From Deltaproteobacteria bacterium UBA5205 (GTDB lineage: Bacteria > Desulfobacterota > Syntrophorhabdia > Syntrophorhabdales > Syntrophorhabdaceae): a DNA stretch of 64,000 bases. Positions 1 to 8,813 of this stretch are shown here, in pieces; the first letter of the stretch is position 1; each line of letters opens with the position of its first letter. The notes beneath the pieces are model-generated. The model saw nothing but the letters and a program-made list of their open reading frames with translations. It was not told where the DNA came from and made no database searches. The stretch lies in assembly GCA_002412715.1 (NCBI GenBank), contig DHVP01000037.1:7624-71623 (forward strand). The letters are read 5' to 3'. A program made the translations under genes and the position numbers.

Positions 1-1163
1 CCGCCCGCCAGTTCGTGCATGAGATACATCGCCCTCTCGGCGGCATATCCGACGTTGTCGATATCGACGCCCTTTTCAAACCTGAGCGAGGCCTCTGACC
101 TGATCCCGAGCCGTCTTGCCGTCGCGCGGATGGAAAAAGGATTGAAATAGGCGCTCTCCAATGCCATGTTTTTGGTTGCGCCGGTGATCTCCGAGTTTTC
201 CCCGCCCATGATACCCGCGACGGCCACGGGACCCGACCCGTCACAGATGAGTATGTCGCCGGTTTCAAGCGGCCTGTCGATACTGTCAAGGGTGCGGAAA
301 TTCGATGATCCCTGTGCTACCTTCACGTCGATCCTCGATTCCGTGAGGCGATCGAAGTCGAAGGCATGGAGCGGCTGACCCAGTTCAAGCATGACATAAT
401 TGGTGACGTCCACTATGTTGTTGATGGGCCTCATGCCCGAGCGGGTGATCCTTCGCCGCATCCAGAAAGGGGAGGGTGCCAGCGATATTCCTTTTATCAG
501 TTTCAGGACATAACGCGGGCACGCATTTGTGTCATGTATGGCGAGGTCTATCTCGTCTTCGACACGGCCATCTCCGTAGGCCTGCAGAGTGAAGTTGGGA
601 AGCTTCGCTTTTTGTCTCAGAATACTGGCCACTTCCCTCGCTATACCGAAGACACTCAGGCAATCCCCCCGGTTGGGAGGCACGCTGACATCGAGTACCG
701 TATCATGGGCAATGGGGAGATCGGCGAGGACGCTTCCCGGTGTGATAGTGTCAGGCAGGATGAATATGCCGCTGTGATCGTCGGTAAGGCCCAGTTCCTT
801 TTCGGAACAAAGCATGCCGAAAGATTCTATTCCGCGGACTTTTCGCTTGCCGACGACAAAGTCCTGGTCCAGGGCCGCACCTACCGTGGCGAGGGGAACC
901 CTGTCATTGACGGAGATGTTGGATGCGCCGCAAACGACGGTGAGTTCTTCCCTGCCCGTGTCGATAGAACAGACGGAGAGGTTGTCGGCGTTGGGATGGG
1001 CATCGATCCTTGTGATGGTTCCCGCAATGACACCGGTAAACCGGGGCGCAAACTTCTCGAGACCTTCGACCTCCAGCCCCCTCATGGTGAGACGTTTTGC
1101 GAGATCCTCAGGTTCTATGTCAATGACAACAAATTCGTTCAGCCACTCGATGGGTACCTTCAA
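1..1163 (-). CDS. pheT: Phenylalanine-tRNA ligase beta subunit (partial, N-terminal half)
   Basis: This is the beta subunit of the alpha2-beta2 phenylalanyl-tRNA synthetase, which charges tRNA-Phe in the cytoplasm. About 387 N-terminal residues are visible and the rest lies beyond the left edge. The protein begins KVPIEWLNEFV, followed by the EMAP/OB-type tRNA-binding domain (about residues 40-150, with HPNADNLSVC and VVCGASNI) and then the B3/B4 region (PPNRGDCLSVFGIARE, LELGQPLHAFDFD), all typical of PheT. I chose the TTG start at 1163-1161 because a GAGGTGAG ribosome site (1176-1169) sits just upstream, an in-frame TAA directly precedes the TTG, and the next ATG would cut into the conserved N-terminus. 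The ribosome site overlaps the end of pheS, so translation is probably coupled. Last visible gene of the thrS operon. Confidence 0.96.
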   Translation of the reverse strand, partial: MKVPIEWLNEFVVIDIEPEDLAKRLTMRGLEVEGLEKFAPRFTGVIAGTITRIDAHPNADNLSVCSIDTGREELTVVCGASNISVNDRVPLATVGAALDQDFVVGKRKVRGIESFGMLCSEKELGLTDDHSGIFILPDTITPGSVLADLPIAHDTVLDVSVPPNRGDCLSVFGIAREVASILRQKAKLPNFTLQAYGDGRVEDEIDLAIHDTNACPRYVLKLIKGISLAPSPFWMRRRITRSGMRPINNIVDVTNYVMLELGQPLHAFDFDRLTESRIDVKVAQGSSNFRTLDSIDRPLETGDILICDGSGPVAVAGIMGGENSEITGATKNMALESAYFNPFSIRATARRLGIRSEASLRFEKGVDIDNVGYAAERAMYLMHELAG

Positions 1164-1174
1164 TTAATCTCACC

Positions 1175-2185
1175 TCAGAACTGCGAAAGAAACCTGATAT
1201 CGTTATAGTAAAACTGACGGATGTCGTCGATGCCGAACTTGATCATGGCGATGCGCTCAACCCCCATGCCGAAGGCAAAGCCGGTGATTTCTTCCTGATC
1301 GTAGCCGACGTTACGGAAAATCTGGGGATGGACCATGCCTGAACCGAGAATTTCGAGCCAGCCGGTGCCCTTGCATACCCTGCAGCCCTGACCCCCGCAT
1401 ATCACGCAGGCGATGTCCACTTCCGCGGACGGTTCTGTGAACGGGAAATAGCTGGGGCGGAACCTCAGCGGTGTATCGGGGCCGAACATCTCATGGATGA
1501 ATATGCTGAGAATCCCTTTCAGATCGGAGAAACGGACTTTCTTGTCGACCATCAGCCCTTCCACCTGATGGAACATCGGTGTATGGGAGATGTCGTTGTC
1601 GCAGCGGTAGACCGACCCGGGCGCGATGATTTTGACGGGGGGCAACTGCGCCTCCATGGTCCGTATCTGCACCGGGGATGTGTGGGTCCTCAGAACGACC
1701 CCCGGCCGTATGTAAAAGGTGTCCTGCATATCCCGGGCGGGGTGGTCCGATGGGATGTTGAGCGACTCGAAGTTGTAGAATTCCGTCTCGATATCGGGGC
1801 CTTCCGCCACGGCGAAACCGAGGGATGCAAAGATCCTGATAATTTCCTCGAGCGTCAGAGTGATGGGATGTTTCTTGCCGAAAACAGGGGTCGTGCCCGG
1901 CATCGTGATATCGATCAGCGAGGCCTGTTCACGTTTTTGCCTTTCGATATCGTCGAAATGTTTTTCAAGCTCAGCGAGCCTCACGTCGGCCCAGGATTTT
2001 ATTTCATTGATCGCCTTGCCGGCGTCACGGCGAAGGTCCTTATCCAGGGTCTTGAGCTGGTCGATATGTTCGGCGAAGAGCCCCTTTCTGCCGAGGATCG
2101 ACACCTTGACGCGCTTCAAATCTTCAATATTGCCGATCCGTGATATTTCGCTATCGATCTTTTCTTTCAGTCCGCTTATATCCAA
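1175..2185 (-). CDS. pheS: Phenylalanine-tRNA ligase alpha subunit
   Basis: Catalytic alpha subunit of phenylalanyl-tRNA synthetase, a class II enzyme that makes Phe-tRNA(Phe) in the cytoplasm with PheT. The 336 residues are full length for the short bacterial type. An N-terminal coiled-coil (about 1-90) is followed by the class II core: motif 2 around LRTHTSPVQIRTM, a CVICGGQGCRVCKGTGW cysteine loop usual for this family, and the glycine-rich motif 3 GFAFGMGVERIAMIKFG near the C-terminus. It lies 8 bases after rplT and 11 bases before pheT in the operon order thrS-infC-rpmI-rplT-pheS-pheT, which is widespread in bacteria. Identification is secure. Confidence 0.98.
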   Translation of the reverse strand: MDISGLKEKIDSEISRIGNIEDLKRVKVSILGRKGLFAEHIDQLKTLDKDLRRDAGKAINEIKSWADVRLAELEKHFDDIERQKREQASLIDITMPGTTPVFGKKHPITLTLEEIIRIFASLGFAVAEGPDIETEFYNFESLNIPSDHPARDMQDTFYIRPGVVLRTHTSPVQIRTMEAQLPPVKIIAPGSVYRCDNDISHTPMFHQVEGLMVDKKVRFSDLKGILSIFIHEMFGPDTPLRFRPSYFPFTEPSAEVDIACVICGGQGCRVCKGTGWLEILGSGMVHPQIFRNVGYDQEEITGFAFGMGVERIAMIKFGIDDIRQFYYNDIRFLSQF

Positions 2186-2193
2186 GCGTCACC

Positions 2194-2553
2194 CTAATGC
2201 GTCACCACTGCCTTGACTTTCGCTACAACCTGCTCGAATCCCGCAGGATCGTTAACGGCCATATCGGCGAGTGATTTCCGGTTAAGGGCGATGTCGGCCA
2301 CCTTCAGCCCGTTCATGAAACGGCTGTAAGGAATGCCGAAGGAACGGCAGGCTGCATTTATGCGTACGATCCACAGTGCCCTGAAATCCCGTTTGCGTTC
2401 TTTTCTTCCCCGGTAGGCATACTTGAGGGCTTTAAAGACGGCCCTTTTTGCTACGCTGTAAACGTTCTTCCGGCGCTGGGTCATGCCCTTTGCAAGCTTG
2501 AATACCTTCTTTCTCCTCTGTCTTGCCTTGAATCCGCGTTTTGCCCTTGGCAT
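2194..2553 (-). CDS. rplT: 50S ribosomal protein L20
   Basis: Ribosomal protein L20, which binds 23S rRNA early in 50S assembly. The 119 residues match the family length. The very basic N-terminal arm ([22 protein letters not shown]) and the globular C-terminus with the [14 protein letters not shown] segment are characteristic. In enterobacteria L20 represses its own operon by binding the leader RNA. I see no obvious pseudoknot here, so autoregulation is only a possibility. It sits between rpmI and pheS on the minus strand. Confidence 0.98.
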   Translation of the reverse strand: MPRAKRGFKARQRRKKVFKLAKGMTQRRKNVYSVAKRAVFKALKYAYRGRKERKRDFRALWIVRINAACRSFGIPYSRFMNGLKVADIALNRKSLADMAVNDPAGFEQVVAKVKAVVTH

Positions 2554-2577
2554 GGTACTATACCTCTCTCTACTTTT

Positions 2578-2775
2578 CTATGAATAGGGTAGTAATGATT
2601 TCATCTTTTTTGCATCGGCGGGATGGATCGTGTCGGTCCCTGAGAGCCGTCTCTTCTGCTTGGGTGTTTTTGCAGAGAGGAGATGGCTGTGAAAGGCCTT
2701 CCCGCGTTTGATCTTGCCGCCGCCCGTGATCTTCACGCGTTTCGCCAGCCCCCGATGGGTCTTTACCTTTGGCAT
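2578..2775 (-). CDS. rpmI: 50S ribosomal protein L35
   Basis: Ribosomal protein L35, a small basic protein of the large subunit (65 residues, normal length). It begins MPKVKTHRGLAKRVKITGGG and ends with the KKMKSLLPY-type tail. The frame is open for ten further codons upstream, but the ATG at 2775 is preceded by a good GGAGG (2785-2781), and homologues start at MPKVKTH, so I use that. It lies between infC (16 bases upstream) and rplT. In well-studied bacteria infC-rpmI-rplT are cotranscribed and jointly regulated. Confidence 0.97.
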   Translation of the reverse strand: MPKVKTHRGLAKRVKITGGGKIKRGKAFHSHLLSAKTPKQKRRLSGTDTIHPADAKKMKSLLPYS

Positions 2776-2791
2776 GTTAACCTCCTTGGAA

Positions 2792-3313
2792 TTACAGGGG
2801 GGCAAAAATCATTACAATGTTTCTGCCGTCGAATCTGGACTTCTGCTCCAATTCCCCCACGTCTTTCAGTGATTCTATAACCTTTTGAGCCAGTTTTTCA
2901 CCCATGTCAATGTGAAGGATCTCTCTTCCCCTGAACATGATGATGATCTTCAATTTATGGCCTTCTTCCAGGAACCCTCTCAAATGCTTCATCTTGAACT
3001 GGAAGTCATGTTCCTCTATCTTGAGCCCCAGCTTCATCTCCTTGATCTGGATCACGGTCTGTTTCTTCTTTGCTTCCTGGGCCTTTTTGGCCAGTTGATA
3101 CTTGTACTTGCCGTAATCCATGATCTTGCAGACCGGCGGTGCGGATTTCCCGGACACCTCCACAAGATCGAGTTCCCGTTCCTTGGCCATCCTCAAGGCA
3201 TCTATTGTGGGAACGATGCCCAACTGTTCTCCGTTCTCGTCTATGAGACGTACTTCACGAACCCGGATCTTTTCGTTGACGTTAATGTCCTTGAAGTCTT
3301 TTCCTGCTGCTAT
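2792..3313 (-). CDS. infC: Translation initiation factor IF-3, probable AUA start codon
   Basis: IF-3 binds the 30S subunit, prevents premature 50S joining and rejects non-standard start codons. The N-domain (NVNEKIRVREVRLIDENGEQLGIV), the KKKQTVIQIKEMKLG linker and the C-domain (FRGREILHID) are all present. A conventional start would be GTG at 3322-3320, but the strong AGGAGG overlaps that codon, so it cannot serve it. Eight bases after GGAGG lies ATA (3313-3311), the only near-cognate start at normal spacing. E. coli infC starts with AUU, and IF-3 represses its own synthesis through that codon, so an AUA start would keep the same feedback. The GTG at 3322 overlaps the thrS stop codon. The protein is about 173 residues from AUA. 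Confidence 0.93.
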   Translation of the reverse strand: MAAGKDFKDINVNEKIRVREVRLIDENGEQLGIVPTIDALRMAKERELDLVEVSGKSAPPVCKIMDYGKYKYQLAKKAQEAKKKQTVIQIKEMKLGLKIEEHDFQFKMKHLRGFLEEGHKLKIIIMFRGREILHIDMGEKLAQKVIESLKDVGELEQKSRFDGRNIVMIFAPL

Positions 3314-3318
3314 AAGGC

Positions 3319-5034
3319 TCACCTCCTGGTTATATTTTCATCCTTTACCCGGTCGACGAAATCGTCGAGGCTGATATCCTTCAGCTCACCGCCGTCACGA
3401 ACCCTGACGGTGAGAGTATTGCTCTCAGCTTCCTTCTTCCCCGCTATGACCATATAGGGGATTTTCTTTACCACACTTTCGCGGATTTTTAAACCTAGTT
3501 TTTCATTTCTCAGGTCCGTTTCCACCCGAACGCCTTCCCGAGCCAGCCTATCGGCGATATTATTCACGTAAGGGGCCTGCTCGTCCGTGATGTTCATAAC
3601 CACGACCTGGGTGGGAGCGAGCCACAGCGGGAACTTCCCCGCGTAGTGTTCTATAAGGACGCCCATAAACCTCTCCAGGGCACCGAGTACAACCCTGTGG
3701 AGCATGACGGGCCGTTTTCTGAGACCGTCCGAGTCCGTATAATGGAGATCGAAACGCTCCGGAAGGGCAAAATCGCACTGGATAGTGGCGCACTGCCATT
3801 TCCTGCCCAGGGCATCCTTCAATTTAATGTCTATCTTTGGACCGTAAAAGGCCCCGTCGCCTTCGTTGAGATCATAGGGCAGGCCTTCGGTGTCGAGAAC
3901 TTCCTTGAGCGCCTTTTCGGCCCTTTCCCAATCCTCGTCGCTGCCGATGGACTTGGACGGCCTGGTACTGATCTCCATCTCGAATTGAAAACCGAAAATG
4001 GCCATCACGTCCTGCACGAAACGGATGATGGCCAGGATCTCCTCGTGGAGTTGGTCGGGGCGAAGGAAGATGTGAGCATCGTCCTGGGTGAATTCCCTGA
4101 CCCTCATAAGCCCGTGAAGCACGCCCGATTTCTCGTGGCGGCAGACGGTTCCGAGTTCGAAATACCTCAGCGGCAGTTCACGGTAGCTTCGCACCTGCGA
4201 TTTATAGACCATGATGTGCGAGAGGCAGTTCATCGGCTTGATGCCGTATTCGACCTCGTCGACCTTTGTGAAGTACATATTCTCGCGATAATTCTCGAAG
4301 TGGCCCGACTTTTTCCACATATCCATCTTCAGGATATGGGGACCGACGACGAACTGGTAGCCCCGTTTCAGGTGCTCCCTGCGTTCGAAATCCTCGAGGA
4401 ACCAGCGCAGAAGGGCGCCTTTTGGGTGATATATGACGAGTCCGGCGCCGACCTCGTCGGATATGCTGAAGAGGTCGAGGTCCTTCCCGATTCTCCTGTG
4501 GTCTCTCTTTTTCACTTCTTCAAGGAAGGTGAGGTGCTCCTTGAGTGATTTTTCATCGGCGAAGGCGGTGCCGTAAATGCGCGTGAGCATCTTGTTGCGC
4601 TCATCGCCCCTCCAGTATGCGCCCGCAAGGCTCAAAAGCTTGAAGGCCTTGATCTTGCCCGTGGAGGGAAGGTGCGGTCCCCGGCAGAGGTCTGTGAACG
4701 AACCCTGGGTATAGGTGCTCACTTCGTCGTCGGTGAGGGCCTCGAGGAGTTCCACTTTGTAGGGTTCGCCCATTTCGGAGAACAGGGCGATCGCGTCCTG
4801 CCTTTTGAGGACCTTGCGCTCTATGGGAATATTCATGGCCGCGATCTCGTGCATGCGCTTTTCTATCTTCACCAGGTCATCTTCCGTGAAGCCCGGTTCA
4901 TAATCAAAATCATAGTAGAATCCCGTTTCAATAGAAGGCCCTATGGCGACCTTGACCCCGGGAAAGAGGTCCCTGACGGCCTGTGCCATGAGATGAGATG
5001 TGCTGTGACGTATTATGTCGAGGTTTTCATCCAT
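3319..5034 (-). CDS. thrS: Threonine-tRNA ligase lacking the N-terminal TGS domain
   Basis: Class II synthetase that charges tRNA-Thr and edits Ser-tRNA(Thr). At 571 residues it is about 65-70 shorter than the usual ~640. It starts directly in the N2 editing domain, whose zinc-type motif is intact (H10xxxH14 in RHSTSHLM, later CRGPH). The catalytic core is complete, with PMNC and [15 protein letters not shown] (motif 2) and [12 protein letters not shown] (motif 3), followed by the anticodon-binding domain ([10 protein letters not shown] to the end). What is missing is only N1/TGS. ATG 5034 has AAAGGA upstream, and I see no TGS-like coding in the 170 bases before it. First gene of the operon; its stop overlaps the infC leader. 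Confidence 0.96.
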   Translation of the reverse strand: MDENLDIIRHSTSHLMAQAVRDLFPGVKVAIGPSIETGFYYDFDYEPGFTEDDLVKIEKRMHEIAAMNIPIERKVLKRQDAIALFSEMGEPYKVELLEALTDDEVSTYTQGSFTDLCRGPHLPSTGKIKAFKLLSLAGAYWRGDERNKMLTRIYGTAFADEKSLKEHLTFLEEVKKRDHRRIGKDLDLFSISDEVGAGLVIYHPKGALLRWFLEDFERREHLKRGYQFVVGPHILKMDMWKKSGHFENYRENMYFTKVDEVEYGIKPMNCLSHIMVYKSQVRSYRELPLRYFELGTVCRHEKSGVLHGLMRVREFTQDDAHIFLRPDQLHEEILAIIRFVQDVMAIFGFQFEMEISTRPSKSIGSDEDWERAEKALKEVLDTEGLPYDLNEGDGAFYGPKIDIKLKDALGRKWQCATIQCDFALPERFDLHYTDSDGLRKRPVMLHRVVLGALERFMGVLIEHYAGKFPLWLAPTQVVVMNITDEQAPYVNNIADRLAREGVRVETDLRNEKLGLKIRESVVKKIPYMVIAGKKEAESNTLTVRVRDGGELKDISLDDFVDRVKDENITRR

Positions 5035-5104
5035 TATGCTATCCTTTGATTACCCTGTTGCTTTTCACACCAGACCTGAAGAACGTTGTCTGAACAGAAA
5101 GATA

Positions 5105-5134
5105 TTATTACCATTTTTGTGTTTCTCTTGTCAA
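5105..5134 (-). promoter_or_regulatory. Predicted sigma70-type promoter of the thrS operon
   Basis: On the minus strand a perfect TTGACA (5134-5129) is followed after 18 bases by TAATAA (5110-5105), about 70 bases before the thrS ATG. The -10 box is a poor match. I see no T-box antiterminator or other long leader structure in the short 5' region. Confidence 0.5.
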
Positions 5135-5209
5135 TTCTTATAGTTAAAAAGATTAGGAAAAACATGACTTCAGGTGGCACGGCCCGGGATCTAAGGATTC
5201 GCCGTCCCT

Positions 5210-8200
5210 TTATTTCACCCCGGTTACGGGAAAATCCCGGCCGAAATTTCTGATGAGCGGCTCCTGTTTCCCCCGCGAGGCGGCCTTCATGCTGCGGAGC
5301 AGATAGGGATTTACCTCCAGGACGCTCACCTTTTTGTCGGAATTGAGATCGGCCTTTCCCGCAAATGCTTTCAGCAGAAAATGTGTGAAAAATCCGTTCC
5401 CTTCGTAATTATCTATGGCCTGCTGGTAGGTTTTCGAACCGGCCAGAATGTGCATGCCCAGGGCCCTGGCAAGGACGGATATGCGCGAATCGTAAAGTCC
5501 CAGGACGAAAACGCCCGCTCCGCCGGCCTGGCAGGTATCGAGGACGTATATTTGCCGAAGGGAAGGGATCGTCCTGGAAAACTCCATGAGTTCCACTGAT
5601 GATATGGATGTTTCGCCGTCGAGGGTGGCCCCGTCAAAACCGGACGTGAAAAGGTAGTAAAGGTCATCCTGTGCGACGCCGTGACTTGCCGCATAAAAGA
5701 GGAAGACATCCTCCGGGTGCATGCCGCGCGCCATGCGGTTCAGGCTTTTAAGAAACTGCAGTTTGGATGCGTCGGTGAGCACTTCGACGGAAACTTTCTC
5801 AAAGAGGGCGCCCGAGGCCTTCCTGATCAACGTCGCGAAATCTTTCGCGTCCTTCACGGCGAAGGAAAGGTTGATTTCCCTGTTCCTGAAATGGTCGTTG
5901 CCGGTGACAAGGGCAAACAACCGCGGTTTCCGCTGAGGCACATCCGCCTCGATGGTGACGGTCTTCAGGGAACTCATGACCGTGTTCGGACCGTTGAAGG
6001 CTGCGAGTGACACGGTGTTTTCCCCCCGGATGAGCTCAATGTCATAGGAGAGCTCCTGAGTACCGGACCGTGGCGGCGCCTTGGCAATCTCAAGCCCCTG
6101 CTTGTCTGCGGACAGTCGTGCCGATACCGTTGCCGCACCGCGCGCAGCGATGCGGTAGGGGTTCAGGGCCCCGGTGCCCTGGGTGCCTTCCGCCGTGGCG
6201 GGCGGGGCGGCTATCCGGTAAATTCCCCTGGAATGGACGAGTTTCCCGTTATTGAATACCCTGACATCACCTATGCCGCCTCCGGAATCGCTCACCCTGA
6301 CCTTGATCGACAGATGCCTTACGTCGACCTTTGTGCCGGAGACGGGAGACAGGATGGAAACCCCCGGGGCCGGGTTCCTGAGCGCCTCTTCGATACTGAG
6401 TCCGGCACTGTAGCCCGAGATGTCCTCACCTTTGAGCTTCATCATTACAAGGTCGGGGCGGTAGAAGACATCGTAGAACTGATTGAAATCGTAGATATTT
6501 GTCCCTCTCGCACAATGAACCTTACGATCGAATTCGCCCGAGCCCGAGAAGAAGCCCTCGGGTGTGACGGTGACCGAGCTTGCCGGGAAGGTGAATATCG
6601 TTGCCCGCTCCCTTCCTTTTGCCAGATCCATGATCCTGATCCCGTCCTGGGTATGCTCGGCATATACCCCGCCGCCCGGGCTTATCGACAGTGAGCGGCC
6701 GGCGCCTGTATAGAAAGACCCCAGGGAGGCGAGGTCCGACGGGGTTTCGATGTCAGCGACCTGTTTTGCATCGGCCAGTCTGAAGACCTTTCTGCCCACG
6801 AGGAGATGACCGCCGTCCAGGGAAAAGGCAAGGATATCCGTTGCCAGGGGCTTTCGGTCGAGGCAGCGCGGGGATTCCCCTTCGCTGTAACGTCCGGCAT
6901 CGATTGTCCTCACCGTGTCCTTGCCGCCCGCGTTCCATAGTTCGACGAATACCTGCTGCTCGTGCAGGGGATCTTTCGCGGTGCCCGTCGATACGTCCGT
7001 AAAAACTGTTTTTGCGATGTAATGCCCGTCAGGGCTGAATGCAAGGGCTTCCGTCGTTGTCTTTACCCCCGTCGCATTTCCTTGAAGCGCCATGAAACGC
7101 CTGCCGTCGGACGCCCTGAAGACGTATGTTACGGGCTTTAGCGGGTTCGAACCGTCCACGGCGGCAAAGACGCGGCCGTCAGGACTTATCGCGAGACCTG
7201 TATTGAATTTGTCGTACGGGACCTTGAATTTCCCTGTTTGCCTGCCGCCCGGCATCTCCCAGATATAAATGTTTTCGAGGTCTCGTGCTATGAGGTATTT
7301 TCCGTTCTGGGAATAACCTATATTTTTGAACCTGTCGCCTTCTTCGGTGTGTTTTTCCCAGATCGTCGTTCCGTCACGAAGGCTCACGAGCTTGAGGCGT
7401 GATAAAACGATGTCCTCTTCCCGCGGATTGTCGGGCATTCCTCTTTGTTCATTGAGGACGATTGAAGCGCCGTCAGGGGAGATTGCCAGATGGTCGGTCC
7501 ATTTGCCTTCTTCGTAGATAGCCCTTCCCGTCCTTCTGTCCAGGTCATGGAGAGTTATGAGGTACGTAAGATAGTATGCCCCGCTTCCCATCATGCCGCC
7601 GGCCCCTTCGGCGATGTACCGGGAGGCGGGACTGATTGCAAGGGATGTTCCCCTCCCCGATCTTCCCTCGTACGCTACCTTCCAGTCGCCCGTGCCCAGC
7701 ACCGTGATCTTTTCGGTTCGCCTGTCGGCGGACCGGTCGAGATAGACGAAGTATTTCCCGTTTTCGCTGAAGAAGCAGGGTAAACCCGCCCGGGTGACCG
7801 GAACGGTCGTCACGAGCGCCATGTCTGTTGTGCGGCGCACCTCGAGGGAGGTCCCGGCCGGTTTTCCTCCCGTACCGTCCTGCCGGAGCACGATAAGACT
7901 GCCGTCGCTGCTGAGGGCCAGGGCATTCCAGCCCGATGACCCTTTTCCACCGGCATCGAAAGGCTGCGACCGGATGAGCGAACCCTTCCCGGTGCTGAAC
8001 AACTCAAGAGAGTACGCCTTTGATGACCTGTGAAAACAGGCGATGACGCCGCCCGAGGGAGACAGCAGAACATCGCCTGCTCCCGCGCACGTGAGGAAGC
8101 CCGTCGCAATTCCTTTCCTGACATCCCACAGGCCGATCCCGACTTTGACCGGATCATTGCCGGGACTCACGGCTGAATCCCACGCGGCGAGCACGGCGCC

Positions 8201-8653
8201 GCTCGAACTTATCCTCACCTCGGCGTCGCCGTCGAAGGGCAATTCCGTTTTTTGCACCTGCTTGCCGGTTTCGGGGTCCCAGCGGGTCAGGATATTCCTG
8301 GCGATCGTGACGAGCCGGCCTTCATTGTCAAAGGCGATCGTCGTTGTTGCCTCGAGCCCGTCCGTTCCTTTCCCCGGGTTCGTTTTCCATGAGTTCAGAA
8401 GGCGCCCTTGAGGCAACTGCCATACCCTGATCCGGCCGAAGCCGTCGACGGAAGCGAAGATCTTCTCGTCCCGGGCGAAGGCGACGGACACGACGTCGAT
8501 GTTGTGGCCGGTCTGAACGACAGTCCTGACCGGGGCGCCGGGAGCTGCGGCATCGAGACAGCCGCACGGGACTGCCAGGATGTAAAAAAGAAGACCAATA
8601 AGAATAGACCCGCACACGCCGATTGCCGGGAGCCTCTCCAGGTGCCTGTACAT
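5210..8653 (-). CDS. Exported WD40 beta-propeller protein with C-terminal caspase-like (C14) peptidase domain
   Basis: A 1147-residue protein with a hydrophobic signal segment near the N-terminus (GSILIGLLFYILAVPCG), so probably exported or lipid-anchored; the lipobox is not convincing. Residues ~40-700 are WD40/YVTN-type beta-propeller repeats (VAFARDEKIFASVDGFGRIRVW, LAISPDGRVFAAVDG). A Big-like linker follows. The last ~220 residues form a caspase/metacaspase fold: LFALVTGND, His991 in FYAASHG and Cys1041 in VLDTCQAGG, the expected catalytic dyad about 50 residues apart. The start at 8653 has GGAGG nine to ten bases upstream; two upstream in-frame ATGs lack ribosome sites. It is divergent from the histidine kinase at 8814. 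Substrate unknown. Confidence 0.85.
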   Translation of the reverse strand: MYRHLERLPAIGVCGSILIGLLFYILAVPCGCLDAAAPGAPVRTVVQTGHNIDVVSVAFARDEKIFASVDGFGRIRVWQLPQGRLLNSWKTNPGKGTDGLEATTTIAFDNEGRLVTIARNILTRWDPETGKQVQKTELPFDGDAEVRISSSGAVLAAWDSAVSPGNDPVKVGIGLWDVRKGIATGFLTCAGAGDVLLSPSGGVIACFHRSSKAYSLELFSTGKGSLIRSQPFDAGGKGSSGWNALALSSDGSLIVLRQDGTGGKPAGTSLEVRRTTDMALVTTVPVTRAGLPCFFSENGKYFVYLDRSADRRTEKITVLGTGDWKVAYEGRSGRGTSLAISPASRYIAEGAGGMMGSGAYYLTYLITLHDLDRRTGRAIYEEGKWTDHLAISPDGASIVLNEQRGMPDNPREEDIVLSRLKLVSLRDGTTIWEKHTEEGDRFKNIGYSQNGKYLIARDLENIYIWEMPGGRQTGKFKVPYDKFNTGLAISPDGRVFAAVDGSNPLKPVTYVFRASDGRRFMALQGNATGVKTTTEALAFSPDGHYIAKTVFTDVSTGTAKDPLHEQQVFVELWNAGGKDTVRTIDAGRYSEGESPRCLDRKPLATDILAFSLDGGHLLVGRKVFRLADAKQVADIETPSDLASLGSFYTGAGRSLSISPGGGVYAEHTQDGIRIMDLAKGRERATIFTFPASSVTVTPEGFFSGSGEFDRKVHCARGTNIYDFNQFYDVFYRPDLVMMKLKGEDISGYSAGLSIEEALRNPAPGVSILSPVSGTKVDVRHLSIKVRVSDSGGGIGDVRVFNNGKLVHSRGIYRIAAPPATAEGTQGTGALNPYRIAARGAATVSARLSADKQGLEIAKAPPRSGTQELSYDIELIRGENTVSLAAFNGPNTVMSSLKTVTIEADVPQRKPRLFALVTGNDHFRNREINLSFAVKDAKDFATLIRKASGALFEKVSVEVLTDASKLQFLKSLNRMARGMHPEDVFLFYAASHGVAQDDLYYLFTSGFDGATLDGETSISSVELMEFSRTIPSLRQIYVLDTCQAGGAGVFVLGLYDSRISVLARALGMHILAGSKTYQQAIDNYEGNGFFTHFLLKAFAGKADLNSDKKVSVLEVNPYLLRSMKAASRGKQEPLIRNFGRDFPVTGVK

Positions 8654-8813
8654 TACGATTTCCCTCCTCGTCTCGCGAACCATTATAATACTTTCCCGGC
8701 TTTCTGTATAACACAATCCCCTTTTTTTGAGGACTGCAGCGGCAGGTATCTTTCGGTTACCGGTTGGGACATCGTGTGATAGAATTGTCTCTGAAAAGGG
8801 GCAGCGGCAGGGG

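Noticed and set aside
366..1208. Long open frame on the plus strand opposite pheT/pheS
   Set aside because: It is antisense to strongly conserved synthetase coding sequence, has no domain signature, and reflects the codon bias of the real gene.
3646..4548. 300-codon open frame antisense to thrS
   Set aside because: Shadow of the ThrRS catalytic core.
5035..5209. T-box riboswitch upstream of thrS
   Set aside because: The leader after the predicted promoter is only about 60 bases, with no specifier stem or T-box sequence.
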